Part shown: piece after piece, positions 9,630 through 17,908 of the stretch | Layout of the letters: every line of letters starts with the position of its first letter | How positions within the stretch are numbered: the first letter of the stretch is position 1 | From: Bordetella trematum | Lineage (GTDB): Bacteria; Pseudomonadota; Gammaproteobacteria; Burkholderiales; Burkholderiaceae_B | DNA: 64,000 nucleotides | Direction of reading: 5' to 3' | NCBI RefSeq assembly: GCF_900078335.1 | Contig: NZ_FKBR01000006.1 | Span: 1-64,000 of the forward strand | The notes under the pieces: model-generated | Told to the model about the DNA's origin: nothing | The model's input: only the letters and a program-made list of their open reading frames with translations | The model's database searches: none | Position numbers and translations under genes: made by a program

Positions 9630-10366
9630 GCCGTTTCCTCCCAGGGCTGGTTACGGCCCAGCGCGGCGGCCACCCGCCGCCAGCGGGTCTGCAACGTGGC
9701 ATCGATGTCGCCATACGGGGTCTCGGCGCGGCAGCCGCCGCGCGCGATCGATTCGTCGCTGAGCACGCGCCAGTTGCCGTCGCGCAGCTCGTCGGCCAGA
9801 TGCAGACGCACCAGCTCCAGATCGTCGGGGTGCACCCACAGGCGCAGCACCGCAGCCTGACTGGCGGGCGGAGTCTGCAGCACCTCGCGCAAGGCGGGCA
9901 GAAGGCTTTCGGGTTGCTCGCGCAGGGTGGTGCGCAACACCTGTCCGGCAATATCCAGGGCCAGCGTCAGCAGGTCCTGGCCCAGCTTCTCTTCGATCTG
10001 CGTCAGGGCGCCTGCGCAGGCCGTGGCCAGCGTGGCCAGGCGTTGCGCCTCCTCGCGCGCCTGGGCGCGACCCTCGGCCAGGCCGGCGGCCAGACCGGCC
10101 TCGTGGCCGGTGTTCCAGCCTTGTTCCTGGCCTTGCTGCAAGCCGGCCTCCAGGCCCTCGGCATGGCCCTGGGCGTGACCCTGGGCATGTCCTTCGGCTT
10201 CGGCCTCGGCGCGCCACTGGCGCAGCAATTCGGCCGGATCCGGCCCGCAGGGTTCCTGCGCCTCGGGAGCCGGCGCGGGCTCGGCCGGTACAGGGTCGAA
10301 CGAGGTCATCTGCCAACGCCGCCAGGGTTGGCCGAAGTTCCCATCGTGCAACGGCGTCTCAGACAT
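9626..10366 (-). CDS. fliH: flagellar export regulator FliH
   Basis: 246 aa from ATG 10366 ([20 protein letters not shown]); longer in-frame extension falls inside fliG and looks unrelated. The middle carries the glycine-zipper AxxxG/GxxxG repeats typical of FliH ([20 protein letters not shown], then [10 protein letters not shown]), and the C-terminal third ([25 protein letters not shown]) is the FliI-binding domain. FliH dimers hold FliI and anchor it to FliN. The start overlaps the fliG stop by 8 bp and the stop overlaps fliI by 4 bp. Confidence 0.94.
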   Translation of the reverse strand: MSETPLHDGNFGQPWRRWQMTSFDPVPAEPAPAPEAQEPCGPDPAELLRQWRAEAEAEGHAQGHAQGHAEGLEAGLQQGQEQGWNTGHEAGLAAGLAEGRAQAREEAQRLATLATACAGALTQIEEKLGQDLLTLALDIAGQVLRTTLREQPESLLPALREVLQTPPASQAAVLRLWVHPDDLELVRLHLADELRDGNWRVLSDESIARGGCRAETPYGDIDATLQTRWRRVAAALGRNQPWEETA

Positions 10367-11369
10367 AGGTGTCGTCGCCCTGGTTGCCCAGGGTAATCTG
10401 GCCGCTCTCGGCCAGACGGCGGGCGATCTGCAGGATCTTCTTCTGTTCGCTCTCGACCTTGGACATGCGGATGGGCCCCTGCGCGTCCAGATCCTCGCGC
10501 AGCATCTCGGCCGCACGGCTGGACATGTTGCGCAGGAACTTGGCGCGCAGCTCTTCCGGCGCGCCCTTGAGCGCCACCATGAGGGTGTCGTTGTCGATTT
10601 CCTTGAGGATGAGCTGGATGCCCCGGTCCTCGACCTCGATGAGGTTGTCGAAGACGAACATCTCGTCGACGATTTTCTGCGCCAGGTCAGCGTCGCGTTC
10701 GCGCAGGCTGACCACCACGGCCTCTTCCTGGGCCGAGTTCATCATGTTGAGGATCTCGGCGGCGGTACGCACGCCGCCCATCTTGCTGCGCTTGGCGCCC
10801 TGGCCGGCCAGCACGGAGTTCAGTACTTCGGTCAGTTCGGACAGCGCCGCCGGCTGTACGCCGCCGAACGTCGCAATGCGCAGCATGACGTCGTTGCGCA
10901 GGCGTTCCGAGAGCATGCCCAGCACGCCTGCGGCGCGGTCGCGCTCCAGGTGCACCAGAATGGTGGCGATGATCTGCGGGTGTTCCTCGCCGATCAGCTC
11001 GGCCACGGTATGCGCGTCGAGCCAGTTCAGGGCGTCGATGCCGCTGCTGCCGTCGCTGGCTTCCAGGATGTCCTCGATCAGGCCGGCGGCGCGGTCGCTG
11101 CCCAGCGCCTTGGTCAGCACGGTGCGGATGTAGTCATCCGAGCCCAGGGTCACCGCCATGAACTGATCGGCCTCCTGGCGGAACTCCTCGAGCACGTTGG
11201 CCACATCGCCGCGCGTGACCTGCTTGAGCGTGGCCATGGTGGCGCCAACCTGCTGGACCTCGCGGGCCGTGAGGTACTTGAAGACTTCGGCGGCCGCGTC
11301 CTCGCCCAAGGACATGAGCAGCACGGCGCTACGGGTCAGGCCGTTCAGGGCATTGCTTTCAGGTTTCAT
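10359..11369 (-). CDS. fliG: flagellar motor switch protein FliG
   Basis: 336 aa. It carries the N-terminal FliF-binding domain (RSAVLLMSLGEDAAAEVFKY), the middle domain with the EHPQ motif (IGEEHPQIIATILVHL) that binds FliM, and the C-terminal torque domain with alternating charged residues that meet MotA (DNLIEVEDRGIQLILKEID, RAAEMLREDLDAQGP). FliG turns stator force into rotation. Its start overlaps the 3' end of fliF by 11 bp. Confidence 0.97.
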   Translation of the reverse strand: MKPESNALNGLTRSAVLLMSLGEDAAAEVFKYLTAREVQQVGATMATLKQVTRGDVANVLEEFRQEADQFMAVTLGSDDYIRTVLTKALGSDRAAGLIEDILEASDGSSGIDALNWLDAHTVAELIGEEHPQIIATILVHLERDRAAGVLGMLSERLRNDVMLRIATFGGVQPAALSELTEVLNSVLAGQGAKRSKMGGVRTAAEILNMMNSAQEEAVVVSLRERDADLAQKIVDEMFVFDNLIEVEDRGIQLILKEIDNDTLMVALKGAPEELRAKFLRNMSSRAAEMLREDLDAQGPIRMSKVESEQKKILQIARRLAESGQITLGNQGDDTYV

Positions 11370-13002
11370 CGTTCGTCATCCAGGCACGCAGCACCATGGC
11401 CACGGCGCGCGGGTCCTTGGTGGCCATTTCTCGGGCGCGTTGCAGGTTGTCTTCGTAGCGGCTGATCTCCTTGGCGCGGGCGGTGGCCTGTGCTTCGCGC
11501 TCGGCTTCCTGGCGGGCGATGGCGGCCAGCTCCGGATCTTCCTGCGGATAGAAGTGCTCGCTGATCATGGGGCGCACCTTGCGATAGGCCCAGAACACGA
11601 TCAGCAGGCCGAACACCCAGGCCAGGGCCGTCTTCACCATGTCGATCAGTTCCGGGTCGCGCCACAGCGGCGTGCTCGGCTGAACGTCGTTGAACTGGCT
11701 GTTGACCACGTTGAGCGAATCGCCGCGCGCGTCGGAGTAGCCCATGGCCTCACGCACCAGATTGGTCAGCTTGTTGAGTTCGTCGGCCGGCAGGGCCTGC
11801 GGCTCGCCGTCCTTGTCGGGCAGGTGATTGACCACCACGGCGACCGACAGCCGCTTGATCTGGCCGGTCGCCTGTTTGACGTGGCTGATGGTGCGGTCCA
11901 CTTCATAGTTGGTGGTCGCATCGTGACGTTCGGTGCCTGGCGCGGCGTTGGCCTGGCCTGCCGCGTTGGCCTGGCCGGCGGCATTGCCCTGGCCGGCGGC
12001 AGGGGCCGGATTGGCGATCGGCGCCTGCGGGGCGGCCGGCGGCTGGTTGCTCAGCGCGCCCGGCACGCCCACGGCCGGCGCCACGCCAACCTGGCGCGAA
12101 TTGCTGGTCTGCTGGCTGCGCACGGCGGCCTGGCCGGGTTCCTGGTTGGGGCGGTAGATCTCGGAGGTTTCTTCGCGGCGTGCGAAGTCGACCTCGGCGC
12201 TGGCCTGAGCGTGGACGTTGCCGGGGCCCACCAGCGGATTGAGGATGGTCAGGATGCGTTCGACCGTGCGCTGCTCGACCTCGCGCACAAAACGCATCTG
12301 GTCGGCATCCATGCCCATGCCTTCGCCGGCCGGCGCCGACAGCAGGCGGCCGTTCTGGTCCACGATGGACACATTGTCCACATTCAGGTCCGGCACGCTC
12401 GATGCCACCAGCCACGCGATGGCCGACACCTGCGCATCGGCCAGGCCGCGGCCCGGATAGAGATTGAGCAGTACCGAGGCGGTCGGCGGCTGGCGGTCAC
12501 GCACGAACAGCGATTGACGCGGCATGGCCAGGTGCACCCGGGCGCGTTGCACCGAATGCATGGCCTCGATGGAACGCGCCAGCTCGCCTTCCAGGCCGCG
12601 CTGGTAATTGATCTGCTCGGCGAACTGGCTGGCCCCGAAGCGGGCGTTGTCCATCAGCTCGAAGCCCACCGAGCCGCCGCGCGGCAGGCCCTGGGCGGCC
12701 AGCTGCATGCGCGCGTCGTAGACCCGGTTGGCCGGCACGAGAATGGCGCCGCCGTTGTCGCTGAAGCGGTAGGGAACGTTCATTTGGCCCAGCGCGGAGA
12801 CGATGGCGCCGCCATCGCGGTCTTCCAGATTGGAAAACAGCACTTTGTAGTCAGGCTCGCGGCCCCAGAGCGCCAGGGCCACGATCACCGCCACCACGGC
12901 GGCCGCGGCGCCCATCAGCACGGGTTTGGGCAGGGTGCGCAGTTTTTCCAGAACGGGAAACCTGGCCAGCAAGGACGAGCTCAGGGTGGCCTGCTGGTTC
13001 AT
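11359..13002 (-). CDS. fliF: flagellar MS-ring protein FliF
   Basis: 547 aa. Transmembrane helix 1 at about 28-47 (PVLMGAAAAVVAVIVALALW), a large periplasmic ring-building region with the YscJ/FliF core (GGSVGFELMDNARFGASQFA, then RARVHLAMP), a low-complexity Ala/Gly/Gln/Pro insert around residues 310-355, and a second helix (ALAWVFGLLIVFWAYRKV). The cytoplasmic C-terminus binds FliG. As first gene of the fliF-R operon it diverges from fliE. A candidate promoter lies at 13098-13125. Confidence 0.97.
   Translation of the reverse strand: MNQQATLSSSLLARFPVLEKLRTLPKPVLMGAAAAVVAVIVALALWGREPDYKVLFSNLEDRDGGAIVSALGQMNVPYRFSDNGGAILVPANRVYDARMQLAAQGLPRGGSVGFELMDNARFGASQFAEQINYQRGLEGELARSIEAMHSVQRARVHLAMPRQSLFVRDRQPPTASVLLNLYPGRGLADAQVSAIAWLVASSVPDLNVDNVSIVDQNGRLLSAPAGEGMGMDADQMRFVREVEQRTVERILTILNPLVGPGNVHAQASAEVDFARREETSEIYRPNQEPGQAAVRSQQTSNSRQVGVAPAVGVPGALSNQPPAAPQAPIANPAPAAGQGNAAGQANAAGQANAAPGTERHDATTNYEVDRTISHVKQATGQIKRLSVAVVVNHLPDKDGEPQALPADELNKLTNLVREAMGYSDARGDSLNVVNSQFNDVQPSTPLWRDPELIDMVKTALAWVFGLLIVFWAYRKVRPMISEHFYPQEDPELAAIARQEAEREAQATARAKEISRYEDNLQRAREMATKDPRAVAMVLRAWMTNDET
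11942..12003 (-). repeat. short imperfect tandem repeat inside fliF (Ala-Gly-Gln-Ala-Asn units)
   Basis: About three copies of a 15 bp unit encode AAGQGNAAGQANAAGQANAA in the periplasmic linker of FliF. The copies keep the reading frame. Such units can vary in number between strains by slipped replication, and the protein region looks disordered, so length change would probably be tolerated. Confidence 0.6.
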
Positions 13003-13097
13003 TGGCGGCCCCCGCAGGCAACGCGGAGCGTGGAGTGAAGCGACATGGACGGGATGGGCAAGTTACAGATGCAACCAGCTTTGACTAGGGACGCTGG

Positions 13098-13125
13098 ATT
13101 ATGGCTGTGGCCCCGGTTATCCCAA
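13098..13125 (-). promoter_or_regulatory. candidate sigma-70-like promoter for fliF operon
   Basis: Read on the minus strand: TTGGGA (13125-13120), 16 bases, CATAAT (13103-13098), four and five matches of six to the sigma-70 boxes, ending about 95 bases before the fliF start. No sigma-28 or correctly spaced sigma-54 element was found between fliF and fliE (13003-13315). The rest of that 313 bp gap shows nothing else I can name apart from the fliE ribosome-binding site (AAGGAAGAG, 13301-13309). Confidence 0.4.
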
Positions 13126-13315
13126 TCGATGAACACAAGCGGTTTTCTGGCGTTATTTGCGCGCCAGACCCGGGCGCCGGCCTGGACCTGCAGGGCTGGC
13201 GCAGGCAAACGGCGAAGTGCGGCGCAATTTGCCTGCTATTGATGCCACTGCGCGCGTGCGGGCCCTGATAGGCTTGCCGCCATCGTGTGTAAATGACGGC
13301 AAGGAAGAGAACGCC

Positions 13316-13648
13316 ATGACGCCAGCGGGTATTTCGGGCATCGAAAACATGTTGCAGCAAATGCGTGCCGTGGTGCGCGTGGCCCAGAATCAGGCCGCCA
13401 GCCCGGCAGAGCTGGCTCCCGCCTCCGGAGGCTTTGCGGCCGAACTGCAGGGGGCGATCCGACGGGTATCGCAGACGCAGAACGCCGCGACCGCGCAAGC
13501 CAAGGCGTTCGAGCTGGGTTCGCCCGATGTCTCGCTCAACGATGTGATGATCGATCTTCAGAAGGCCAGCCTGGGGTTCCAGGCCGCCGTGCAGGTACGC
13601 AACCGCCTGGTTGCCGCCTATAAGGAAATTTCGTCGATGTCGATCTGA
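13316..13648 (+). CDS. fliE: flagellar hook-basal body protein FliE
   Basis: 110 aa from ATG 13316 ([20 protein letters not shown]), with AAGGAAGAG 7 bases upstream; the open frame extends further 5' but has no credible start there. The C-terminal part ([20 protein letters not shown], then [17 protein letters not shown]) is the diagnostic FliE domain. FliE joins the MS ring to the proximal rod and is the first axial protein exported. It is transcribed alone, divergent from fliF and convergent with the late operon (23 bp between stop codons). Confidence 0.96.
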   Translation: MTPAGISGIENMLQQMRAVVRVAQNQAASPAELAPASGGFAAELQGAIRRVSQTQNAATAQAKAFELGSPDVSLNDVMIDLQKASLGFQAAVQVRNRLVAAYKEISSMSI

Positions 13649-13671
13649 CGGCCGCGCAGGCCGGGCGCGCT

Positions 13672-14079
13672 TCAGTGCGGGGGCGCCAGGGGTGTGTCGC
13701 GCTGCAGCAGTGTCGGGAAGTCGCTCACCATGGCCACGCTATTGTCGGCAAAGTGCAGCACCAGCGGACGTCCGGCCTCGAACAGCAGCTTGCCGCCGTG
13801 GCCGGCATCAAGGACCAGATTGATCGACAGCCTGCCGCCCAGCAACTGGACGCCGCTCGAGGTAGCGCCGGTCTGAAGCAGGTCTTCGGGGCGCCAGAAC
13901 AGAATGCGCGCCTGGGCATCGGCGCCCAGCACGCGGATCGCCCATTCATGGCCCTGCCCATCGTTGGCGCGTGCTGCCTGGAAGGCGCTGGCGGCACTAT
14001 GCAGGGCGAGGTCGATTTCGTCCTGATCGCGCAGCAACTCGGTATGCATCAAGCCTTGCGGATAACGGGTGGAGGGCAT
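13672..14079 (-). CDS. hypothetical protein, last gene of the late flagellar operon
   Basis: 135 aa, family not recognised. It has no signal peptide and no transmembrane helix. The sequence reads as a small soluble alpha/beta protein: a helical start (RDQDEIDLALHSAASAFQAA) followed by strands such as WAIRVLGADAQARILFW, GGRLSINLVLDAG, GKLLFEAGRPLVLHFA and VAMVSDFPTLLQ. I see no PilZ, CheW or FliK signature. Its ATG shares one base with the stop of the FlhB-like gene (TAATG), so it is translationally coupled to it and to fliDST-fliK2. A role in flagellar export or assembly is inferred from that position only. ATG at 14049 (MHTELL) is an alternative start. Confidence 0.75.
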   Translation of the reverse strand: MPSTRYPQGLMHTELLRDQDEIDLALHSAASAFQAARANDGQGHEWAIRVLGADAQARILFWRPEDLLQTGATSSGVQLLGGRLSINLVLDAGHGGKLLFEAGRPLVLHFADNSVAMVSDFPTLLQRDTPLAPPH

Positions 14080-14390
14080 TACGGCCTCGCGGCAGAAGCG
14101 GCTGTGGACGCGGCGGCTTGCGCATCCAGTTGATAGAGCCAGGCCAGCAACTGCGCCACAGCGGTATACAGCTGCGGCGGAATGTGTGAATCCAGATCGA
14201 CCTGCATCAGCAACCCCACCAATTCCGGAGATTCATGGACATAGAGGCCGTGCTCCTGCGCGCTGCGCACAATGGCATCGGCCAGTTGGCCATAGCCTTT
14301 GGCAACCACGCGAGGCGCGGTTTCATTGGCATCGTAGCGCAAAGCGATCGCACTGGAGCGCTCGGCCGGCGTGAGATCGTCTTGGCTCAT
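14079..14390 (-). CDS. stand-alone FlhB C-terminal-domain protein (FhlB-like)
   Basis: 103 aa. From residue 15 it follows the cytoplasmic C-terminal domain of FlhB: AIALRYDANETAPRVVAKGY, then LADAIVRSAQEHG, HESPELVGLLMQVDLDSHIP and PQLYTAVAQLLAWLYQL. It lacks the membrane part and the autocleavage NPTH motif; ERSS stands at the matching place just before AIALRYD. Bacillus YlqH is a known relative, often next to a FliK-like gene, as here. FlhB-C sets export substrate specificity in interplay with FliK, so this may modulate or substitute that domain. Start overlaps the FliK-like stop by 4 bp. Confidence 0.85.
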   Translation of the reverse strand: MSQDDLTPAERSSAIALRYDANETAPRVVAKGYGQLADAIVRSAQEHGLYVHESPELVGLLMQVDLDSHIPPQLYTAVAQLLAWLYQLDAQAAASTAASAARP

Positions 14391-15583
14391 GGATCCAGGA
14401 AGGAGTAGTCGGTGGTCAGGAAGGGGCGCGGCGCCTCTGTCTGCACCGTCAGGCTGCCGACTGCCAGGCCTGCCGCGTCCAGGCTCTGGCGCAGCGCGGG
14501 GGCGTGCGCGTCCAGAAGGACCGCGCTTTGCGGTGCAATCAACTGCAGCACGACTTGCTGGCCTGCCAGGGTCAGGCGTGCCTGGACTTCACCCAGTTGC
14601 GGCAGGCGCAGCGTCAGGCGGGTCGACCAGTGGCTGTCCGGATCTTCGGGCGCCTCGCCATACGGGTCGCGGCGGACTTCCCATTCCATTTCCGCGCCCG
14701 GCCAGGGTTGGCCTTGCCACTGGATTACCTGGTTGGCGAGGATCTCCAGTTGCTGGCGCACCAGCGCATTGCTCTCGGGGTGGACCCCCGGCACCGGCGT
14801 GCCTGCTGCCGTGGGCGCGGCCTCGGGCGAGCTGGCCGCCGGCGACAGGGAGACAGCGCTGCCGCCGGGGGGCGGCAGCGTCGGCGGGTCTTTGCGCGCG
14901 GCCGCGGCAGTCGGGGTGGTCAGCGGCATGGGCGGCGGCTGTGGCAGCCTGGCCTGCGGTTCGGCGCGCAGGCTGTCCGGGGTGCGTTTGCCGAAGGCCA
15001 GGTCGCTCAGGTGGGATTCATAGAAAAGCCCGCTGTTTTCCAGGCTCTGGCGCAACGCCTGCGCAAAGTGCGGGGCGTCGGGGCGGGCCATCACCGCTGC
15101 GCCAGCCGGTTGCACGCCGGGGCCGCTTGCGGCGACCCGAGCGTTGGCGAGCTGGGTCGCGCCCGCCTGGGCAGTCGTGCCGGCGGGCGGCGTCCACAGT
15201 GGTGTGCGGCCCTGCGCAGGCGGGGCCGTCTCGGGATACTGCGCCAGCAAGGCCAGGATCACCCGCGCCGTGCCGCCCAGGGTGGTGGGCGCCGAAGCGG
15301 TGCTGTCCTGGCGTGTGACGAGCAGCCGGCTGGCCAGCAAGGCGGCGCTGCGGGCGTCCAGCGCCGGAGCCTGCCGCTCGCTGCGCAGGCCCTGTGCGTC
15401 GGCCTGGCGCGGGCCGCGGGTGGCATGCTCGCTCTGCCCGGGTCTGGCCGCCTCGCCGGGGCGGGAGACGGCGTCGGGTCGCGCGCCTGTGACCAGATTG
15501 GCATGGGCAGCCATGGTGGTGCCCAGCACGGCGTCCAGGCGCTGCACCAGGACGTTGCCCAGTGCGGGCGGGCCGACGCTCAT
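14387..15583 (-). CDS. second FliK-like protein (hook-length control domain)
   Basis: 398 aa. The N-terminal two thirds are low-complexity Ala/Pro/Gly/Gln. The C-terminal 130 residues resemble the FliK Flg_hook domain: WSTRLTLRLPQLGEVQARLT, LAGQQVVLQLIAPQSAVLLD, then APALRQSLDAAGLAVGSLTV. It is distinct from the canonical fliK at 6521-7729. Coupling to the downstream FlhB-C gene (ATGA, 14387-14390) and upstream to fliT (ATGA, 15580-15583) argues that the pair works together, perhaps as in the Bacillus ylqG-ylqH pair. Whether it is exported or measures anything is unknown. Confidence 0.85.
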   Translation of the reverse strand: MSVGPPALGNVLVQRLDAVLGTTMAAHANLVTGARPDAVSRPGEAARPGQSEHATRGPRQADAQGLRSERQAPALDARSAALLASRLLVTRQDSTASAPTTLGGTARVILALLAQYPETAPPAQGRTPLWTPPAGTTAQAGATQLANARVAASGPGVQPAGAAVMARPDAPHFAQALRQSLENSGLFYESHLSDLAFGKRTPDSLRAEPQARLPQPPPMPLTTPTAAAARKDPPTLPPPGGSAVSLSPAASSPEAAPTAAGTPVPGVHPESNALVRQQLEILANQVIQWQGQPWPGAEMEWEVRRDPYGEAPEDPDSHWSTRLTLRLPQLGEVQARLTLAGQQVVLQLIAPQSAVLLDAHAPALRQSLDAAGLAVGSLTVQTEAPRPFLTTDYSFLDP

Positions 15584-15930
15584 GCGTCGCCTGCCGTGCC
15601 GCCGTAGGTCGCCAGCAGCGTGTGCTGGCGCTTCATGCGGCCCAGCAGGTCGCTCAGGCGCGCCAGTTGCGGCATCGCCAGGTCGCGCACGGCAGCGTCA
15701 TTTTCCAGAATGCGGACCAGCAGGTCGTACTTCATGGCGCGTGACGCCTCATCCAGGGGCATGCCTGGTTCCAGTGCGCGCAAGTGTTCGACCCGCTCGA
15801 CGTACTGGTGGCCGTACAGCAGCACGCGGCCCCAGTCGCCGTCGCGGGCGGCGGCCAGCATGTCGCCGGTCGCCGTGGCGATGTCCTGGTAAATGTCGAG
15901 CACAGGGACTTGCTGCGTGAGAGCCATCAT
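15580..15930 (-). CDS. fliT: flagellar export chaperone FliT
   Basis: 116 aa, all alpha-helical, near the usual FliT size (121 aa in enterics). The pattern VLDIYQDIATATGDMLAAAR near the N-terminus and the charged C-terminal helix (ARLSDLLGRMKRQHTLLATY) fit FliT. FliT binds the cap protein FliD and in enterics also the FlhDC regulator. Sequence identity in this family is low, so the order fliD-fliS-fliT is a main support. The start may be the first or second of two adjacent ATG codons. Confidence 0.87.
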   Translation of the reverse strand: MMALTQQVPVLDIYQDIATATGDMLAAARDGDWGRVLLYGHQYVERVEHLRALEPGMPLDEASRAMKYDLLVRILENDAAVRDLAMPQLARLSDLLGRMKRQHTLLATYGGTAGDA

Positions 15931-15971
15931 GGAAATCTCGCAATCGGAGGCGAAGGGGGAGGAAGGGGCGG

Positions 15972-16397
15972 TCAGGTGGGCGTGTCCGGAATGACCGGAT
16001 CCACAGAGGTCTGCCAGGCCGAGGAGAGCTCGAGCAGCAACTGATCGGCGAGGTCCAGCTGCGCTGTGTCGGCGTGCAGGTTGGCCTTGAGCAGGGTACG
16101 GGTAATGAAGTCGTAGAGTTCCGAGAGGTTGCGGGCGATCTCCCCGCCTGCCTCCAGATTGAGCCCTTGCTTGAGGCCTTCGTCAACGATCCGGGTTGCC
16201 TTGGCAATCGCCAGGCCGCGCTCGGGCACCCGCCCGGCTTCCATGTGCAGCCGCGCCTGCGCGATGGCGGCGCGCGCGCCCCGGTACAGCAAGGTGATGA
16301 GGCGCTCGGGGGCGGCGCTCATCACTTCGGTCTCCAGGCCGATATCCTGGTACGAACGGGCTGAATAGCCCGAGGGGCGGCGCATGGCGTAGGTCAT
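15972..16397 (-). CDS. fliS: flagellin export chaperone FliS
   Basis: 141 aa. The first helix YQDIGLETEVMSAAPERLIT matches the FliS signature (Y at the start, then a LLYRGARAAIAQARLHME helix), and the rest is the four-helix chaperone fold. FliS binds the C-terminus of flagellin and keeps it unfolded until export. It starts 12 bp after the fliD stop. Confidence 0.95.
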   Translation of the reverse strand: MTYAMRRPSGYSARSYQDIGLETEVMSAAPERLITLLYRGARAAIAQARLHMEAGRVPERGLAIAKATRIVDEGLKQGLNLEAGGEIARNLSELYDFITRTLLKANLHADTAQLDLADQLLLELSSAWQTSVDPVIPDTPT

Positions 16398-16409
16398 GAT
16401 GGCGTATCG

Positions 16410-17786
16410 CTACTTCTTGGTGTTGTTCAGGGCGGCGAACTGCTGATTCAGATACTCGCTGGTGCCCTTCATCTGGACGACCAGGGCGTCCAGCTTGGCG
16501 AACTGCGTGCGGTAAAGGCTCATGGTTCCGGCGATCTGCTGCTCGGTGGATTTGTATTGCTTCTCCAGCGAGGCGAGCTGTTTTTCCAGCCCGGTGGTGC
16601 GACTCTTGATCGAACCCTCGGCGCCGAGGATCTTCGAGGTCGCCTCGTTCATCTTGGCAGACAGGCCATCCGGGCCCGCGAAAACGCGCGTCACATCGGT
16701 GATGTTCTCGGCGGCGACCTTGTTGAACTTCTCGCTATCGAACTTGAGCTGGCCGTTGTTCGGATCGATGCTGATGCCCAGCCCGGTCAGCGTGCGGATA
16801 TCGCCTTCCGGCGTGGCCACGCGCAATGCCGCCGCCACCGACGCCTGGATGCCGCGCACCGTGCCGTCGCCGGTCAGGGGGCTCTGGCTCTCCTTCTGCA
16901 CGTCGAAGGCGGTCAGGCCGGAAATCGTCACCTGCAAGGCGTTGTAGGCATTCACGAAAGCCTGGGTCAGCGTGTGGACTTTGGTCACGTCCATCGCGAT
17001 CTTGACTGTGGCGCCCGGGCTGTCCTCGGCCGTCACGGCGCTCAGATTCAGCGTCACCCCGTCGATGGCCTGGGTGACCGTGTTCGACTGGCTGATGACG
17101 GCCACGCCGTTGATGGTCAACTCGGCGTTCCTGGCCTTGACCTGTTCCTGCATGCCGGTGCCGCTGGCGCCGGCGGTGAAGTTCAGCTTGTCGGCCAGCT
17201 CGCTGTTGCCGCTGATCTCCAGCTTGGTGACCGCGGCTTTCTCGCCTTCGCTCTTGGCCGTCAGCATCAGGTAGAAATTGTCCTGGCCGTCATTGATGAC
17301 GGTCGCGCTCAGGCCCAGCGAACTGTCGCCATTGATGGTCTTGGCGATACCGTTGAGCGAAGTGTCCGAGCCAAGCTCCAGGGTTTTCACCTTGCCGTCG
17401 ATCGTCACGTTCAGGGTGCCGCCGGTGCCGTTGTCTGCGGTACGGCTGCTGAAGGCGCCCGAGCGCAGCGATTGCGCCATGGCCAACTGGGTCACCTTGA
17501 CCGTGTAGTTGCCGGCCGACGCCTTGTTGTCGGTCGAGGCGGTCAGGCCATCTCCGGTGACCGTCGTGCTCAGGGTGCTGGCGCTGCCCATCTTTCCCAG
17601 GTCGGCGGCGGCTTTCTGTACGGCTTCGACCGCGCCTTGAACCTTGCCGAAGGCGGAGATCCGCGTCTCCTGACTGGCCTGCTGATTGGCAATCAGTTGC
17701 AGGCGCCGGTTTTCTGCCTTCTCCAGCTTGTCGAGCGTCTCTTGCAACGGCAAGCCGGACGAGCCGAGCGACGAAATGGTGGCCAT
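16410..17786 (-). CDS. fliD: flagellar filament cap protein FliD (HAP2)
   Basis: 458 aa. The N-terminus (ATISSLGSSGLPLQETLDKL) begins at the start codon as in other FliD proteins and forms a coiled coil with the C-terminal helices (RTTGLEKQLASLEKQYKSTE, then YRTQFAKLDALVVQMKGTSE). The central part is beta-rich and Thr/Ser/Asn-rich. FliD is exported through the filament and forms the pentameric cap under which flagellin folds. GGAAGGAG lies 6 bases upstream of the ATG. The 122 bp gap to flaG shows no recognised promoter. Confidence 0.96.
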   Translation of the reverse strand: MATISSLGSSGLPLQETLDKLEKAENRRLQLIANQQASQETRISAFGKVQGAVEAVQKAAADLGKMGSASTLSTTVTGDGLTASTDNKASAGNYTVKVTQLAMAQSLRSGAFSSRTADNGTGGTLNVTIDGKVKTLELGSDTSLNGIAKTINGDSSLGLSATVINDGQDNFYLMLTAKSEGEKAAVTKLEISGNSELADKLNFTAGASGTGMQEQVKARNAELTINGVAVISQSNTVTQAIDGVTLNLSAVTAEDSPGATVKIAMDVTKVHTLTQAFVNAYNALQVTISGLTAFDVQKESQSPLTGDGTVRGIQASVAAALRVATPEGDIRTLTGLGISIDPNNGQLKFDSEKFNKVAAENITDVTRVFAGPDGLSAKMNEATSKILGAEGSIKSRTTGLEKQLASLEKQYKSTEQQIAGTMSLYRTQFAKLDALVVQMKGTSEYLNQQFAALNNTKK

Positions 17787-17908
17787 GGGGTACTCCTTCC
17801 AGGGAATGCGATTTTGTCAAATTCTTTGCTGTGGCGAAGCGTCGTGAAAGGGCATAAGGTCGGGCTAGTTCTGGCTTTTCAGGCCCGCGCGACCCGCGCC
17901 CCGGCGGT

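Noticed and set aside
13148-13162. TGGC...TTGC resembling a sigma-54 promoter before fliE
   Set aside because: The GG and GC doublets are 8 bases apart instead of 10, and sigma-54 is very strict about this spacing.
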